The translations under genes were made by a program, and so were the position numbers. This document shows, in pieces, positions 12,901 to 27,600 of a DNA stretch of 64,000 nucleotides. This DNA comes from Asterias amurensis. Its lineage: Eukaryota > Echinodermata > Asteroidea > Forcipulatida > Asteriidae. Within the stretch, counting starts at the first letter, position 1. The number at the start of each line of letters is the position of its first letter. Under the pieces are notes generated by a model. The model made no database searches and was not told where the DNA came from. It was given only the letters and a program-made list of their open reading frames with translations. The DNA is taken from positions 11,263,501 through 11,327,500 of the forward strand of contig NC_092668.1 of assembly GCF_032118995.1 (NCBI RefSeq), read 5' to 3'.

Positions 12901-15321
12901 TACCACATTAAAGTGACTTTCATACCCATTGTATTTTGTTGTCATTAGTGAGACTCAACATGTATTTTTTCTACAATTTGTTTTTTGTTTTGTTTTTAGT
13001 TGACTATAGAAGCATACAATAAAGGTGACGGAAGTAATAAGTTTTCCACTAGAGTAACGTTCATCATTAAGGTTAACGATACGGATGATAATGAGCCAAT
13101 ATTCTGGGTGAGTAAAACTTTCTAAAATAGTCTCTAACCTCTTGACGATCATAAGGTTTAAAGCCATTGGACCCTTTCGGTACAGAAAAAAAAAAAAAAA
13201 AAAATCACAGATTTACAAATAACTTACAGGGTTTACAGAAAGTAGTGGTGAAATACTTCTCTTGAAATACTATTCCATGAAATGCTTTACTTTTTGAGAA
13301 AACAGTAAAACAATATCAATTCTCGTTAACGAGAACTACGGATTTATTTTAAACACATGTCATGACACGGCGAAACGCGCGGATACAAGGGTGGGTTTTC
13401 CCGTTATTTTCTCCTGACTACGATGACCGATTAAGCCCAAATTTTTACAGGTTTGTTATTTGATATAGAAGTTGTGATACACGAAGTGTGGGCCTTGGAC
13501 AATACTGTTTACCGAAAGGGTCCAATGGCTTTAAAAGGTAGCCCTACTGGACACATTTTGGTAAGTGTCAGAGACCAGTCTTCTCAATTGACACATCTCA
13601 ACATGATGCACACAATAACAAGCCTGTGAAAATTTCATCTAAACTGGTTGTCAAAGTTGCGAGAGAATGACGACAGAAAAACACCCTTGTCGCACAAGTT
13701 GTGTGCTTTCAGATGCCTTGCATTCAAGACCTCAGCTATAGGTCTCGAATTTAATTCAAAAAATTTATTGAGAAATTACTTTTTTCGCAAAAACTACATT
13801 GCTTCAAAGGGAGCATTTCTCACGTCACAATATTTTATACTATCATCAGCTCGCCATTGCTTGTTACCAAGTAAGGTTTGCTTAACAATTATTTTGAGTA
13901 ATTACCAATAGTGTCAGTGTCTTTAAAGTCTGAGCATAGATATGGTTTTATTTTATTTGAGTTGATCTGAATTGACTTGATTTGATTTGACTAACCTTGC
14001 TTTGACTTGAATTTTTTTGATTTGGCTTCATTTGATTTGTTTGACTCTATTCAACACAATTTGATTTGATCTGATTCGATTTGATTTGACTTTATTCAGC
14101 TTGATTTTATTTTATTTTATTTATTCGCTTTAACTTAAACTATTAGATTGAATTCGATTTTGTTGGCTTATTTAATTTCATTTTGCTTGATTTCATTTGA
14201 CTTGATTTGATTTGGCTTTATTTGATTTGATTTGGTTTGATTTAATTTTAATTGATCTAAACTTAGTTTATTTTATTTTATTTTATTTGACTTAAGTGAA
14301 CTTTAATTGAATTGATTTTATTCGACTTGATTTGATTTTACTTTACTTGATTAAATTTGATCTGATCTCATCTGATTTGATCAGACGTAACTTGATTTGA
14401 TTTGACTTACCGGTAACTTGACTTTCCTTGATTTGATTTGATTTGATTTGATAGGAAGATGAATCCGATCAGAGTATTGAATTCAGCGTCTTTGAGAACA
14501 ATGCGACAGCCGTTATAGGTCTGGTCAGCGAGGCCACTGATGCCGACGAGCCCTCAAACCAACTCATCTTCTACTTCATTGTCAGTAAGTCAATTTCAAG
14601 TTTTTTTTAGTCACTTTAAAAATGGCATGGATGACTAGTCTCACAAACCAAAGTTATTATTCTTTTTCGCTGATGCAAATTCCATCTATTAAATCAATGC
14701 TAAAATATAGGTTTCAAACTGCCTGTAGCAACCGGGCAATCTCGGTGGTCTAGTTGATAAGACACTGCTCTAGACTTGCAAAGGTTGTGAGTTCGAATCC
14801 CACAAGAGTAATATGCCTGCTTTTGTTAACTTTCAAAGCTCAAACATGTCAATCTCCTACTTTTTTAGCTGAACTTGTTCACCATTATTCCCCTACTTAG
14901 ACTTTACGATCATCTTAACAGCCATTGCTTACCACTGCTACAAGAACCTCTACAAGAACTCTGTTCCATATCTTTGGAATAGTCCTCCTGTGCATATTCG
15001 TCAGGCTAGTTCGATCTTTACACTGTTTTTAAGTTGTTTTAAGTTTGTCATCTTAACAGTCATTGCTTACCATTACTACAAGAGCTTCCCGCATTTTTTA
15101 TAGTCAAAGATAATTTTCGTTTACACTGTTCCATATCTTTGGAATAGTCTTCCTGTGCATATTCAGCAGGCTAGTTCTTTACACTGTTTTAAGTTGTTTA
15201 TAGTTTGTTTCAAGCTGCTCATTTGTAATCTGCTTTGTAATTGTATCTTTCACCCCGTGCTTATATTATTGTTCTCTCTATGCGCTTAGAGGCTTTTGCA
15301 ATAAGCATTTACAAAAATGTC

Positions 15322-15377
<56 letters not shown>

Positions 15378-15630
15378 TACTATTACTGTTACTGTTACTG
15401 TTACTGTTACTGTTACTGTTACTGTTACTGTTACTGTTACTGTTACTGTTACTGTTACTGTTACTGTTACTGTTACTGTTACTGTTACTGTTACTGTTAC
15501 TGTTACTGTTATTGTTATTGTTATTGTTATTGTTATTGTTATTGTTATTGTTATTGTTATTGTTATTGTTATTGTTATTAGCTGTTCCGACGTAGTGGTC
15601 GGAACAGCTATTGAAATCGTCAAGATTTTT

Positions 15631-15670
<40 letters not shown>

Positions 15671-18600
15671 TGTATCCGTCAAAAGCCCATAGGTTTAACC
15701 AGGGCATTTTGTTAAAGCCAAAAATCATACTTGGCTTAGTATAAAAGAGTCAGACCATATATCATATTAAAGCTTAGGTCTTGAAGTTGTAGTTAAATGT
15801 AATTTGCATAAATTAAATAATTAATTAACTAAGTTATAACGACATGAATATTTAATTAGCCAATCTTTAGATTGCCATATCTCACAAACTATACGTCCGA
15901 TCGCAATTTTTTTTTCAATTTTGTACTTTGTGGGTACTGTATAACTATTCCATGGCCTTAAAATCCGGACGACGTCACCATGACGTCATGTATTGCACGT
16001 TTTGTGTCTGTGCACAAACACAATGGCTCTTCAAATGTCAACATTTAAATGGTCAAAAACTTAATAACTTCAAAATTATTTATCTGTTTGTTTCCTGAAT
16101 TTGATATTTTGTGTCAAAAAATACACTGATTCTAAAAATAATGGTTGTCGTTCATTAAAACCAATCAAGGGACGTCTATCATTAACGAATAAATTAAAAT
16201 CTTGCCGTCATCGGTACAACGTAGTACTTCTGGATGTAGTCACTAAACTGCGTGCAGTCGCTTTCATGTGGCTGTACACTGTCTCTATGTGTGGATGCAA
16301 TACAGTGTGGACCTGTTTTCATTGAGGACTTACTTGAGGGGAGTCTACCACGCTGTCCTGATGTTGGCATCGATGTATTTTTTTTTCCTAACCGTGTTCT
16401 GGACATACTCCATTGGATTTGTACACAACCAATAGGCATACATTGGAATCCTACGATGGTTCAGGGTTTTCGTTAAAATGATGTACGTTCTAATAGGTTT
16501 TTTTTAAAAGGCATTGGATTGGGGTAAGTTACACACCATCGTGTACCTTATGAAATTTGTTAGTATGAAAAACACAACTTTAAAACTGTGACGTCATCAC
16601 GTGATAATTTATGGTAATTAGAAGCTTTAATGAGTTTTTCTTTGCAGCACTATATCTCAAGAAGTGAACGGCCGAATTCAAAGTTGTTTTCAGTAATAGA
16701 CTCCTTAGGCATGATAGATTTGCATTGGGTAACCGTGACCCCGATTTGACCTCTACTTCCGGGTCAACCGGAAGTGAGACCATATTTCAAGAGTTACACA
16801 ACCGATTTAATTTTTTTCTTCAGTTATAGACTCCTTAGGCATTAAATTTTGTTGGGGAAAATCCGTGACCCCATTTTGACCTCTTCTTCCGGGTCAACCG
16901 GAAGTAGGACCATTTGTCAAGAACTACACAACCGGTTTTCAAACTTTTTTCAGTAATAGACTACTTAGACATTAAACATTAACTTAGAAAACTGTGAACT
17001 TATGTTGACCTTTATTTCCGGGTCAACCGGAAGTGAGATCATTTCTCAATAACTACACAACCGATTTTCAAACTTTTTCAGTTATAGACACCTTAGGCAT
17101 TAAATATTAACTTTGAAAACCATGACCCCTACGTTGACCTTTCCTTCCGGGTCAACCGGAAGTGGGACCTTATTTCAAGAACTACATAACCGATTTTCAA
17201 TTTTGTTTTGGTTATTAACTCCTTTGACATTGGACATTCGCATTGGCTAGCCGTGACGCCATGTTGACCTTTACTTCCGGGTCAACCGGAAGTTGGACCA
17301 TATCTTAAGAACTACACAACCGATTTTCAATCTTTTTCAGTTTTAGACTCCTTAGGCATCAAAACAAAATTAGAACAACCGTGTCCCCAATTTGACCTAT
17401 ATTCCTGGTCAACCGGAAGTGAGACCATATCTTAAGAACTACACAACCGGTTTTCAAACTTGTTACTCTTATAGACTCCTCAGGCATTTAAAATAAACTT
17501 TGTGACCCCCATATCTCAAGAACTACACAACACGGAACAGCTTTGTGTTTGTTCACAAACACCTAATGTCTAGTTGTTATTGTTATTGTTATTGTTATTG
17601 TTATTGTTATTGTTATTGTTATTGTTATTGTTATTGTTATTGTTATTGTTATTGTTATTGTTATTGTTATTGTTATTGTTATTGTTATTGTTATTGTTAT
17701 TGTTATTGTTATTGTTATTGTTATTGTTATTGTTATTGTTATTGTTATTGTTATTGTTATTGTTATTGTTATTGTTATTGTTATTGTTATTGTTATTGTT
17801 ATTGTTATTGTTATTGTTATTGTTATTGTTATTGTTATTGTTATTGTTATTGTTATTGTTATTGTTATTGTTATTGTTATTGTTATTGTTATTGTTATTG
17901 TTATTGTTATTGTTATTATTATTATTAATATCATCATATTTATTTATGAGACCTATTCGCGGTACTGCAGTTAATTATGATCCTATAAGCTAAAGTAGTA
18001 AAAAGTCCAGCCAATTTTCTATACCGATCCACCTGGGTTGTAGTTAAAAAGCAGGACAGTTCTTTTCAGAACTGTGAAGTCTCCCGAACATCCGATAAAT
18101 ATACTCCGCAGTAGTAGAATAAAGAAAGACAGTTCTCTAAGAACTGACTCTACCTGGCAAATAGATACACACATATGGTGTTACCGAAAACCAAATATAT
18201 ACATATTTATTAACCACGTTTTGTATCTATGAATCTACAGATGGGAACACTGGAGACTGTTTCACTCTCAACAAGGAATCCCGACAGCTTTCCTTAAAGA
18301 AATCACTGGACCGTGAAAAGAACGATACTTATGAAAACATCGTTATTAAAGTAACGAGTGACTTCGATTACGATGATTCGATCATCGTACCGTACGATCC
18401 GACGGACAACACTTTGTTACAAGTCACTGTCAAAGTCTTGGATGTGAACGATAATGGACCGATATTTACATCTAAATCTTACACCGGAGGTAAGTGAAAA
18501 ACCAGTTTCTAATCAATTGTAAAGTAGTGTGAAAAGAGCAGTTGTTTGGCTACAAACACATCAATAAATTTATTATTTTTGTTTGATTATTACAGGAATA

Positions 18601-21600
18601 TTCTTTTTGGTTTTACCCATATACACCGATGTGTGTTAGCACTGTATACGATCAGGTGCTTTCCTGAAATTTGTGGGGAAAAATCAGAGGCATATTACTT
18701 GGGTGTACAGTGCTTACACACATCGGTGAATTTGGGTACAAACCAAAATTAGTGTTCTTTGTCCCGATGCAAATTTAACATCTATTCAATACCACAGGAG
18801 CGGAGTATAACACTGGGTTTGACAGTGAAGTCATCGTAGTCAAAGCAATAGATGCAGACTTTGGAAGTAACGCCATCGTTAACTACTTCAAGACATCAGA
18901 GAAAAAAACAGACCCAGGTAAATAATATTGATCATAATAAACAGCGCTTTTATCAGAGAGTTTAAAAAAAAAAACTATTGTGTAGTGCCCCTGCACGAGA
19001 CCCCCAAATGGATTTCGAAAATTCAATAAACATCTTCTTGGTTCTTGGTAATAATTTTTATGATACAACAAAGTAACTTGTACACCATACTCTTTAATAT
19101 TAGCAAAGTAACAGTTATCGTCCTTTGGGAAAGTGGAGGGAGGGGGGGGGGGGCTTACTGGATAATACTACTGATCATTTTGGGGGTAGTGGGATTCTTG
19201 TAACTTGTCTTCTTCGATGGGTTAACTTTTTGACTCTTTATGTTTACTTCACAACTTGTATGATATATTTTCATATTTACTTCAAATCAAATCAAATCAA
19301 TCAACATTTATTTCCATACAAACACAATATACAAACACAAGCGATAGGATGTACTTATAATGAGTAGGGGAGATGGCCTTAGCTTTTGATCCAAAACGGA
19401 CCTTCTTCACAGGCATAAAACAAGTACAAACAAATACATCCATTTAGAGACGACGAGAGGGGAAAGGGATTAAGGGAAGGGTCCAGAAAGAAGCGGGAAA
19501 ATTATAGCCAATCAAAGTTTCTATTTCAGAAGCAATTGGCGGCTATAAACCAATAGGAGTAAAGCGGTGAGGACAGAATGTTTAGTATGAAAGGATGGAT
19601 TACTGGACCATAAAAGTGGTAAAATTATATTTACTTGATATAATGTTTGCATTGTTGTTGGCAAGTAGACATGTAAGTATTAGCAGTTTATACTTAACTT
19701 ACTTAACTTCTCTACTGGAAACAATTGTTCACTTCATTGCAAGTGTGGGTCATTACATTGTACTATTGGAAATTACTCAAAATAATTATTAGCATAAAAC
19801 CTTACTTGGTAACGAGTAATGGGGAGAGGTTGATGGTATAAAACAGTGGAGAAACGGCTCCCTCTGAAATACCTTAGTTTTTGAGAAAGGAGTAATTTTC
19901 CATGAGTTTTATTTTGAGACCTCAGATTTAGAATTAGAGGTCTCAAAATCAAGCATCTGAAAGCACACAACTTCGTGTGACAAAGGTGTTTTTTCTTTCA
20001 TTATTATCTTGCAACTTCGACGACCGATTGAGCTCAAATTTTCACAGGTTTGTTATTTTATACTTATGTTTGTTGAGATACACCAAGCGCGAAGACTGAT
20101 GTTTGACAATTTCCAATTATGACAAATGTCACCAACATCAAGTTTGCTGACAATTAATTTTGTTCTTCTTTATCTAGATGGAACAGATTATCCAGAAATC
20201 ATTCCCACCTTCAAGGTTGATAACTTGACCGGCTCGATCCGAACACTGAGGAACTTTGAGAGTCGAGACACTGGTTACTTCACCCTGGAGATTGTGGCAT
20301 ATGACAGTCTCAACTCTCAATACAGAGACACTGCCACAGTATCGGTAAGAAAACTTATCTGTGATTGAATGTGCTATTACTCATGACTGCGTTGTTTTGG
20401 TATTGGAACAAGAAAACAAGATACAGATAAAATGAAAAGGGTTGTGAAACAAACATTAATCCTAGGGGTATACATAGATCTGGATGAAACATGTCAAGAA
20501 AGGGCTCTATCTAATGCAGAGGCAGTGGAAAGTAACAACGACCATCCATAAAACAAATCTTTCATTAAACTAATTATAAGGAGTGGTAGGATTTGGCAGT
20601 GATCACTTCCGTTGCGTTTACACTTTGTTGTTGGTTGGTTGTTGATTCACCTCGCTGGATCAGACTCACCTTTGATTCAGCAGTCAGGGTGAATCACTGG
20701 GTGAGTCTGATCCTAAACCACTGTGCGTTTACACTAGCGTTGATTCACCTTGGATTCACCTTGCTGGATCTGATTCACCTTGCCTGGTGAAGTTTAAAGA
20801 CAGTGGACACTATTTGTAATTGTCGAAGACCAGTCTTCTCACTTGGTGTATCTCAACATATGCATACAAAAAATAACCTGTGAAAGTTTGAACTCAATTG
20901 ATCGTTGAAGTTGCGATATAATAATGAAAGAAAAAATCACCCTTGTCACACGAAATTGTGTGCTTTCTGATGCTTGATTTCAAGACCTCAAGTTCTAAAC
21001 TTGAGGTCTTGAAATCAAATTCGTTGAAAATTACTTCTTTCTCGAAAACTACGTCACTTCAGAGGGAGCTGTTTGTCACAATGTTTTATACAATCAACCT
21101 CTCCCCATTACTCGTAATAAAGTTCTAAACTTGAGGTCTAAACTCAAGTTCTAAACTTGAGGTCTCGAAATCAAATTCGTTGAAAATTGCTTCTTTCTCG
21201 AAAACTACGTCACTTCAGAGGGAGCTGTTTCTCACAATGTTTTATACAATCAACCTCTCCCCATTACTCTTAATAAAGATAGGTTTTATGACGACAATTA
21301 TTTTGAGTAATTACCAATAGTGTCCACTGCCTTCAAATTGGGTGACAACAGGTACCTCAACTCCTTCATACCATAGGCTGTCCGTTTCCTCAATGATCAG
21401 CCCAGACATTAATTACATTAATTACGATCCCTGAGGTTGTTTATTTCCATTTTTTCTTCTCCTTTTGTTGAGAATGGTGATGGATAATCCAAGATCAAAT
21501 TATTAATTACTTGAAAGAGAAAATGTAATTTTTTTTTCTTGATATGTAGATTTATCTGTTCAATGAGGATCAGCAAGTTATTTTTACGTTTGCGCTGAGC

Positions 21601-24600
21601 ACAGATGACGTCAGGAAAATCGAGGAAGATTTCAAAGCGTATGTACCAAGCCATGTTGACTTTCTACATTCATGAAAAACGATTAACCACAACCCAAGAG
21701 TGACCCTGCTGTTTGATTATTTTAAGAATTTAGACAAGAATTTAATCCAAAAAAATTTAAACGGGCGGCCCAAACAGGTCACAGTTTCACAAAATAAGGA
21801 GATCCCAACATTAGGGCTAGAAAGCTCAGCTTGTAGAGCGTTATACTGGAGGTCCATGTTTAAATCCGGCTGTTGTCAAATGTCCTTTGTTCAACTCGAA
21901 CGAAATTATCATATTCCCAGTTAGTTGTGCTTTTTACTTGATACTAAAAAACCTTGTCAATTGGAGATTCAAACAATCACACTGATGCCAATCTTTTGAA
22001 ATGTCTTTATTTATGACATTGGTGGAAGTCAGAGAAAAATATGGCGATGTTTCTCTCAAATTTGAAACTTTTTGAAACAGTTTAATACAGGTTTTCGGTG
22101 ATGGGGATAGACAAATATGGCAATTTGGCTCTAACTTTAATCTTTTTTGAAATGCTTTCATTTGGGACTTCGGTGGATGAACAAAGAAAAATATGGTGAT
22201 TTTTGCTTTATTTCTAAGCTTTTTTTGAACTCTTTTACTCATGACTTTGTTGGAAGGTAATAGAAAAATAATGCGGTTTTAGGCTCTAATTGTAATCTTT
22301 TTTGAACTGTTTTTTTATTCAGGACTTTGGTGGAAGTGATAGAAAAATATGGTGATTTTGGCTCTTCAGCTAAACGGGCTGCCAAGACTGTTGAACCAGT
22401 TATAGTTGTTGACGACCTACAAGTATTTACTGTTGACAATCAACCAGTACCAGGAAGGTTTGTTTTGTTTTTCTCTCTTTTGCGCAATGACTTGAAAAAC
22501 ACATTACAGACACTGGACACGTCTGGTAATTGTCAAAGACCAGTCTCCTCACTTGGTGTATCTCATCATATGCATAAAAAAAATAACCTGTGAAAATTTG
22601 AACTCAATTGATCGTTGAAGTTGCGGGTTAATAATGGAAGAAAAAACACCCTTGTCACAAGAAGTTGTGTGTTTTCAGATGCTTGATTTCGGGACCTCGA
22701 AATCTAATTCTGAGGTCTCAAAATCAAATTGGTGGAAAATTACTTTTTTCTAGAAAACAGCTCCCCATTACTTGTTACCAAGTAAGGTGTTATGCTATTA
22801 ATTATTGTGAGTAATTACCAATAGTTTCCACTACCTTTAAAGGCAGTGGACACTATTGGTAATTACTCAAAATATTTATTAGCATTAAACCTTACTTGGT
22901 AACGAGTAATGGGGAGAGGTTGATAGTATAAAACATTGTGAGAAACGGCTCCCTCTGAAGTGACGTGGTTTTCGAGAAAGAAGTAATTTTCCACGAATTT
23001 TATTTTGAGACCTCAAGTTTAGAATTTGAGGTCTCGAATTCAAGCATCTGAAAGCACACAACTTTGTGTGACAAGGGTGTTCTTTCTTTCATTATTATCT
23101 CGCAACTTCGACGACCGATTGAGCTCAAATTTTCACTGGTTGGTTATTTTATGTATATGTTGAGATACACCAAGTGAGAAGACTGGTCTGTGACAATTAC
23201 CAATAGTGTCCACTGTCTTTAAATAACAGTTGTTATAATTGTTAGTGAAAACTGAAATACTTAAGGTACAGCAGGCTAGGGTTGTATATAGAATTTTTTA
23301 GAAACATTTCACTTCGAATGAAAATTAATCAAACGGTTCAAAAAACCAAAGGTATACTTTGCCTTTGAGTTGTTGTTTCTCATTATGTTTTACCCATTAT
23401 TATAGAAACCATTTAAATGTAGCTTTTTCTTTTCTAGGAGCGTCATGAAACTTCATGGAGTAAACAAAGAAGATAACACAATTATCGATCCCGTAATTAT
23501 TGTCAAGTAAGTATGGCTTGGAAAAGGCGACCCCAGCACAACAATTTTTTTATTTTTTTTCCAAGTTATTTTTATTAATATAAGTGATAATATTGGACAT
23601 TTGCAGTGTGCCATGTCTGTCAGAAAGACACTCATATGACGGTATACTTAAAGCCAAGACTGAACAAGTGAGATTTAAAGTTAGTTTTGAAGCTTGAGAT
23701 CTAGTCTTCAATTTTGAAAATCTCAACATTAAATTTGTCGTTTCCCTTCCTCTTTAAAAAAATCCAAATGTTCTATATAAACTCATTACATGCAATTGCT
23801 CATTCTTGTACTTTCTTCAGTTCGATTGATGTAGCGTATGACTATGTTGATGAATTCTATGAAAAATACAAAGTCTTTGAAGTATTGGTAAGTACATTGA
23901 CTTTTGCTTAGTAGGTTTTCTAAGTTGTTGCTGAGCTATGTTTTCTTCTACAAAAAACAGAAATTTTGAAAGAAAATGATTTGAAGTTCTGAAAGAAGAG
24001 TAAAGTTTTACCAGACAAGGGATAGAACAATTGGATGAAGTTGCAAAGTTTCTCCCAAAAAATTATACACTGTCGTAATTGCCATCAGCATTTCCTGAGC
24101 TCCAGTAGTTTTCTTGTAAAACCTTAGCCTGTTAAAATTATTGTCAAGTTGTGTAAAATTGGTTCATACTTCATACCTCGGTACATACAAAAGTGAATAT
24201 CAGGTATATGCTGTTTTCCCAATTGTGACGCAGATTGTCTTTCTGCTTGGAGATATTCACTCTGGATTTTTAGTGATATCTCAAAAAGACGATTACCTTT
24301 TGAAATAAAATGTTCCCATGTTAGTTTTATTGTTTACTTGTGGCTGCTGTATGAACCGCAGCACCTTGTAAACCCTTATAAGCTGCTAAATAAGTGGGTC
24401 TCAGAATTCATCACAGCAACAACCTATCTTTCTGAAAGTTTGTATATACTCAGCGCCTTGAGTACCTTGTTTGGTAGATACGTTCGCTATAGACTTCCAT
24501 AATATTATTATTATTACTATCATCGTGTACTTGAAAGAACTAGCGCACTGTTTGAATGTGCGCGAAAGTTCCTGTATTTTAATTGACTACTATAAAGTCC

Positions 24601-27600
24601 GTTTTGTGATGAGGTTGTATAGTGGAAGAGGGAAGCATCCTTATAGAATTGTGAAGACACCATTAAAGAAACTTGTGTATCGTACAAAAGGGTCCAGATT
24701 CAGTTCCGCCAGAACCGAGCGACTGGGTCCAGTGGCTTTTGGTCGGTATCCTGAGCTTCTTCGTTGTTCTTGCAATTGGCCTGGTGGTTACCAATTGTAT
24801 TGTGACGTCAAGGTGAGATGTTTGGAATCAACACAGCAGCCATCACATCCAGTCATTTCATTGTAGGCAGCCTCCAATCATGGAGTGAAGTAGATCATCT
24901 TGTAGCTTCACGGCCATTGCTATTTCATCTCATTACGACAGCCATGATATTCTTCCTACTTTAGTCTGATTTCTGATTTTCTTGCCCATAGAGAAATCAA
25001 CAATTTTTTTAGTACATAGCATGAAAAGTCTTTTTAACTCTACACCATGTATACATGTAGGTCAGCCATAACTGTACTTAACAAAAAATATTCCCGCTTT
25101 TTTCCAAGGACCAATGTCTTTATGCATTTGTTCTTTAGACCTTCGTATAGTTTTTAGATTTCATTCATTATCTTCAATTAAAGCAAATTCCTTATGGTAA
25201 GGATTTTAAAAACCTAATTTCCCACATTGTGTCTCCTGGATAGATCATAGCTTCCTCTATTTTGTTGTATTCTTTTCATCACCATCTCTTGACCATTATC
25301 TTGCTACAAAATGTTGCCCAATTACGATTACAGGTTTGTTATTTTATGCATATATGTTGAGATACACCAACTGTGAGACTAGTCTTTGACAATTACCAAT
25401 AGTGTCCACTGCCTTTAAGTACATTATTCCTTTTATTATCACCAGTTCTTCATTATTTAGTGAATTGAGTGTGGAAATAAAGAACAGTGGAATTCACCCC
25501 TTACACAAATTGTTGTTTAGTTTGGTTAAACTCATCAGTCATCTTCTGTCAAGCTAGCAATAAATAACCACATTCTGTGATTCAAAAATTAATTTGAATC
25601 AGAATTCAAAGTCAGAAACATCTAAGATGGTCTTGGATTATTAAATAGTCTAGGTGCAAGTCCGTTTCGTTATGATGTCACAATTTTTTCCGCCGCAAGA
25701 GGGCAAGGGTAATTTTTGTGAGAGCGGTTCGTGTATTAAAGCGCCCTCTCATACGGAAAGTTGTGACAAATCAAAATGAGGTCTTGCATGAAGAATAAAT
25801 AGGATTGTATTTTGGTGTACTATTCCACAGCTACAAGCGCAAACTACGTGCGGCTACAGCTGGACTTTATGAGACCAAATCCAAAGCTAAAGGAGCTTAC
25901 AGTTTGCCAAATACCAACAAATATGCAGAAGCTGGGTAAGATAAAACATTCTATTTTCATCTCTTTTTTTTTTATTTACTATACTTCATTATTTCGACAA
26001 TTTTGACAAAATATTGAGCAGCTTGAGCCAGAAAGATTTCTGTATCCTGCAACCACCTTTTCACTCATTTTTACCATAAAAGAATATCTCTTTTGAGTCA
26101 ATAAGATACTACTTTATTTCTCTGTCACCAGTCCTAAAAAAGAACTTGGCCTTGTTAGTTTTGGACAGAAATGAATCTTTATAGTAAACACGTAAACAGT
26201 TCAAATCTTGTCCATACAAGAGTATTCTGGTTTTACCCATTAACACCGATGTGTGTTAGGGCTTGTAAAGACGATGTGACCTATGTTTACATTTCAAACC
26301 GCCCTCTGTTGACAAAACACTATATACATCATGTTTCACCGGGCAAAGAGTTGCGTAGTCATAGTAAGATTGCGTACACTTTCTAGCTGGCTGCCAAAAC
26401 ACAAAGGTTTTGCCTGGCGGTATGCGCGCGAATCATGTTATGGTTTTTGTGTGATGTCAGAGGTCACATCGTCTATACTCAGTACTTTTCTGAGCTCTTT
26501 GAACAAAATCACAGGCATATTACTCGGCTGAATTTGAACCCATGACCTTTTAACTTTATAGAATACTTGGACTTGGGTAAAATGAAGCACTCATTTGCTG
26601 ATGATATCCTTTGTTATTCACAGTTCAAATCCAGTCTACACAAGAACTATAAATGAAGGCTATGAAGTTGACTACGCCGTCGCACCTCTTAGCAACCAAG
26701 ATGCTCCAGAGTATGAGGTGGTTTCTGATCAGGAGAATAAGAAACAACCAATTGGGTAAGGAACAAAGTTGGTTCTAACTTGACTCTGATGCTGGACTTA
26801 AGTGGCATCTTAAAGTCTTGGGCCTTGACTAATTAACTTGATGGAAATTGCACTTATACAAACACTTATGAAACTCTGGTTATAGAAACACTAACAACAA
26901 AAAATGGTAGAACCGGAACCGGAGACAATGTTACGGAGAACCAAGGTGACTGTATAAGTTAGTTTAGTATTCACCATTGGACATTCACAAAGGTTTTTAC
27001 TGCGAATGTCTACTGTGGTATTTCGATATTGAACATTCCCATATGGTCTGTACAGTGAATGGTCTACTTTGCATTTAGAGATTGGACATTGCTGTACAAA
27101 TATGTCAATGTTCAATAATTATGGAACTAACTTTAAGTTGGTACTTTTCATTTTAAGTTTGGACATTGCGCTACAAACCGATCTAAATGTTCAGTGTCCA
27201 TTATCATAATAACAAGAAGACATTCACTGTACAAACCAATATCAAATTAACTTTTCTTTCATGTAACCAAGTTTTCGTTATCAATAACTTGAGGTATGAT
27301 ATAATAGATGTTAAATTTGCATCGGGGATAAAGAATATTAATTTTGGTTTTTACCCATACACCGATGTGCGTTAGCACTGTATACTCAGTACTTTCCCGA
27401 GTCCTGTGAAAAAATATCACAGGCATGTTACTCGGGTGGGATTCGAACCCACGACCCTTGCAATTCTAGAGCAGTGTCTTACCAACTAGACTACCGAGGT
27501 TGCCCGGCAGCTAGAGGCAGTTCGAATCCTATGTTGAGGTATGATAAAAAATGTTGTGTTTTTTTTTATGTAGGAATGGTTACTCAAGACAGCGGGTAGC

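Noticed and set aside
14730..14812. tRNA gene
   Set aside because: A and B boxes are good, but the same sequence recurs in the window with a shared non-tRNA tail, as a SINE does.
15241..15744. ORFs of 90-167 codons on both strands
   Set aside because: They are translations of (ATT)n, (ACTGTT)n and (ATTGTT)n microsatellites (poly-Leu, Thr-Val and Ile-Thr runs).
17545..17993. ORFs of 124-139 codons on both strands
   Set aside because: Translations of the (TTGTTA)n array.
24471..24866. 131-codon ORF over the transmembrane exon
   Set aside because: A different frame from the exon; runs through intron sequence with no splice support.
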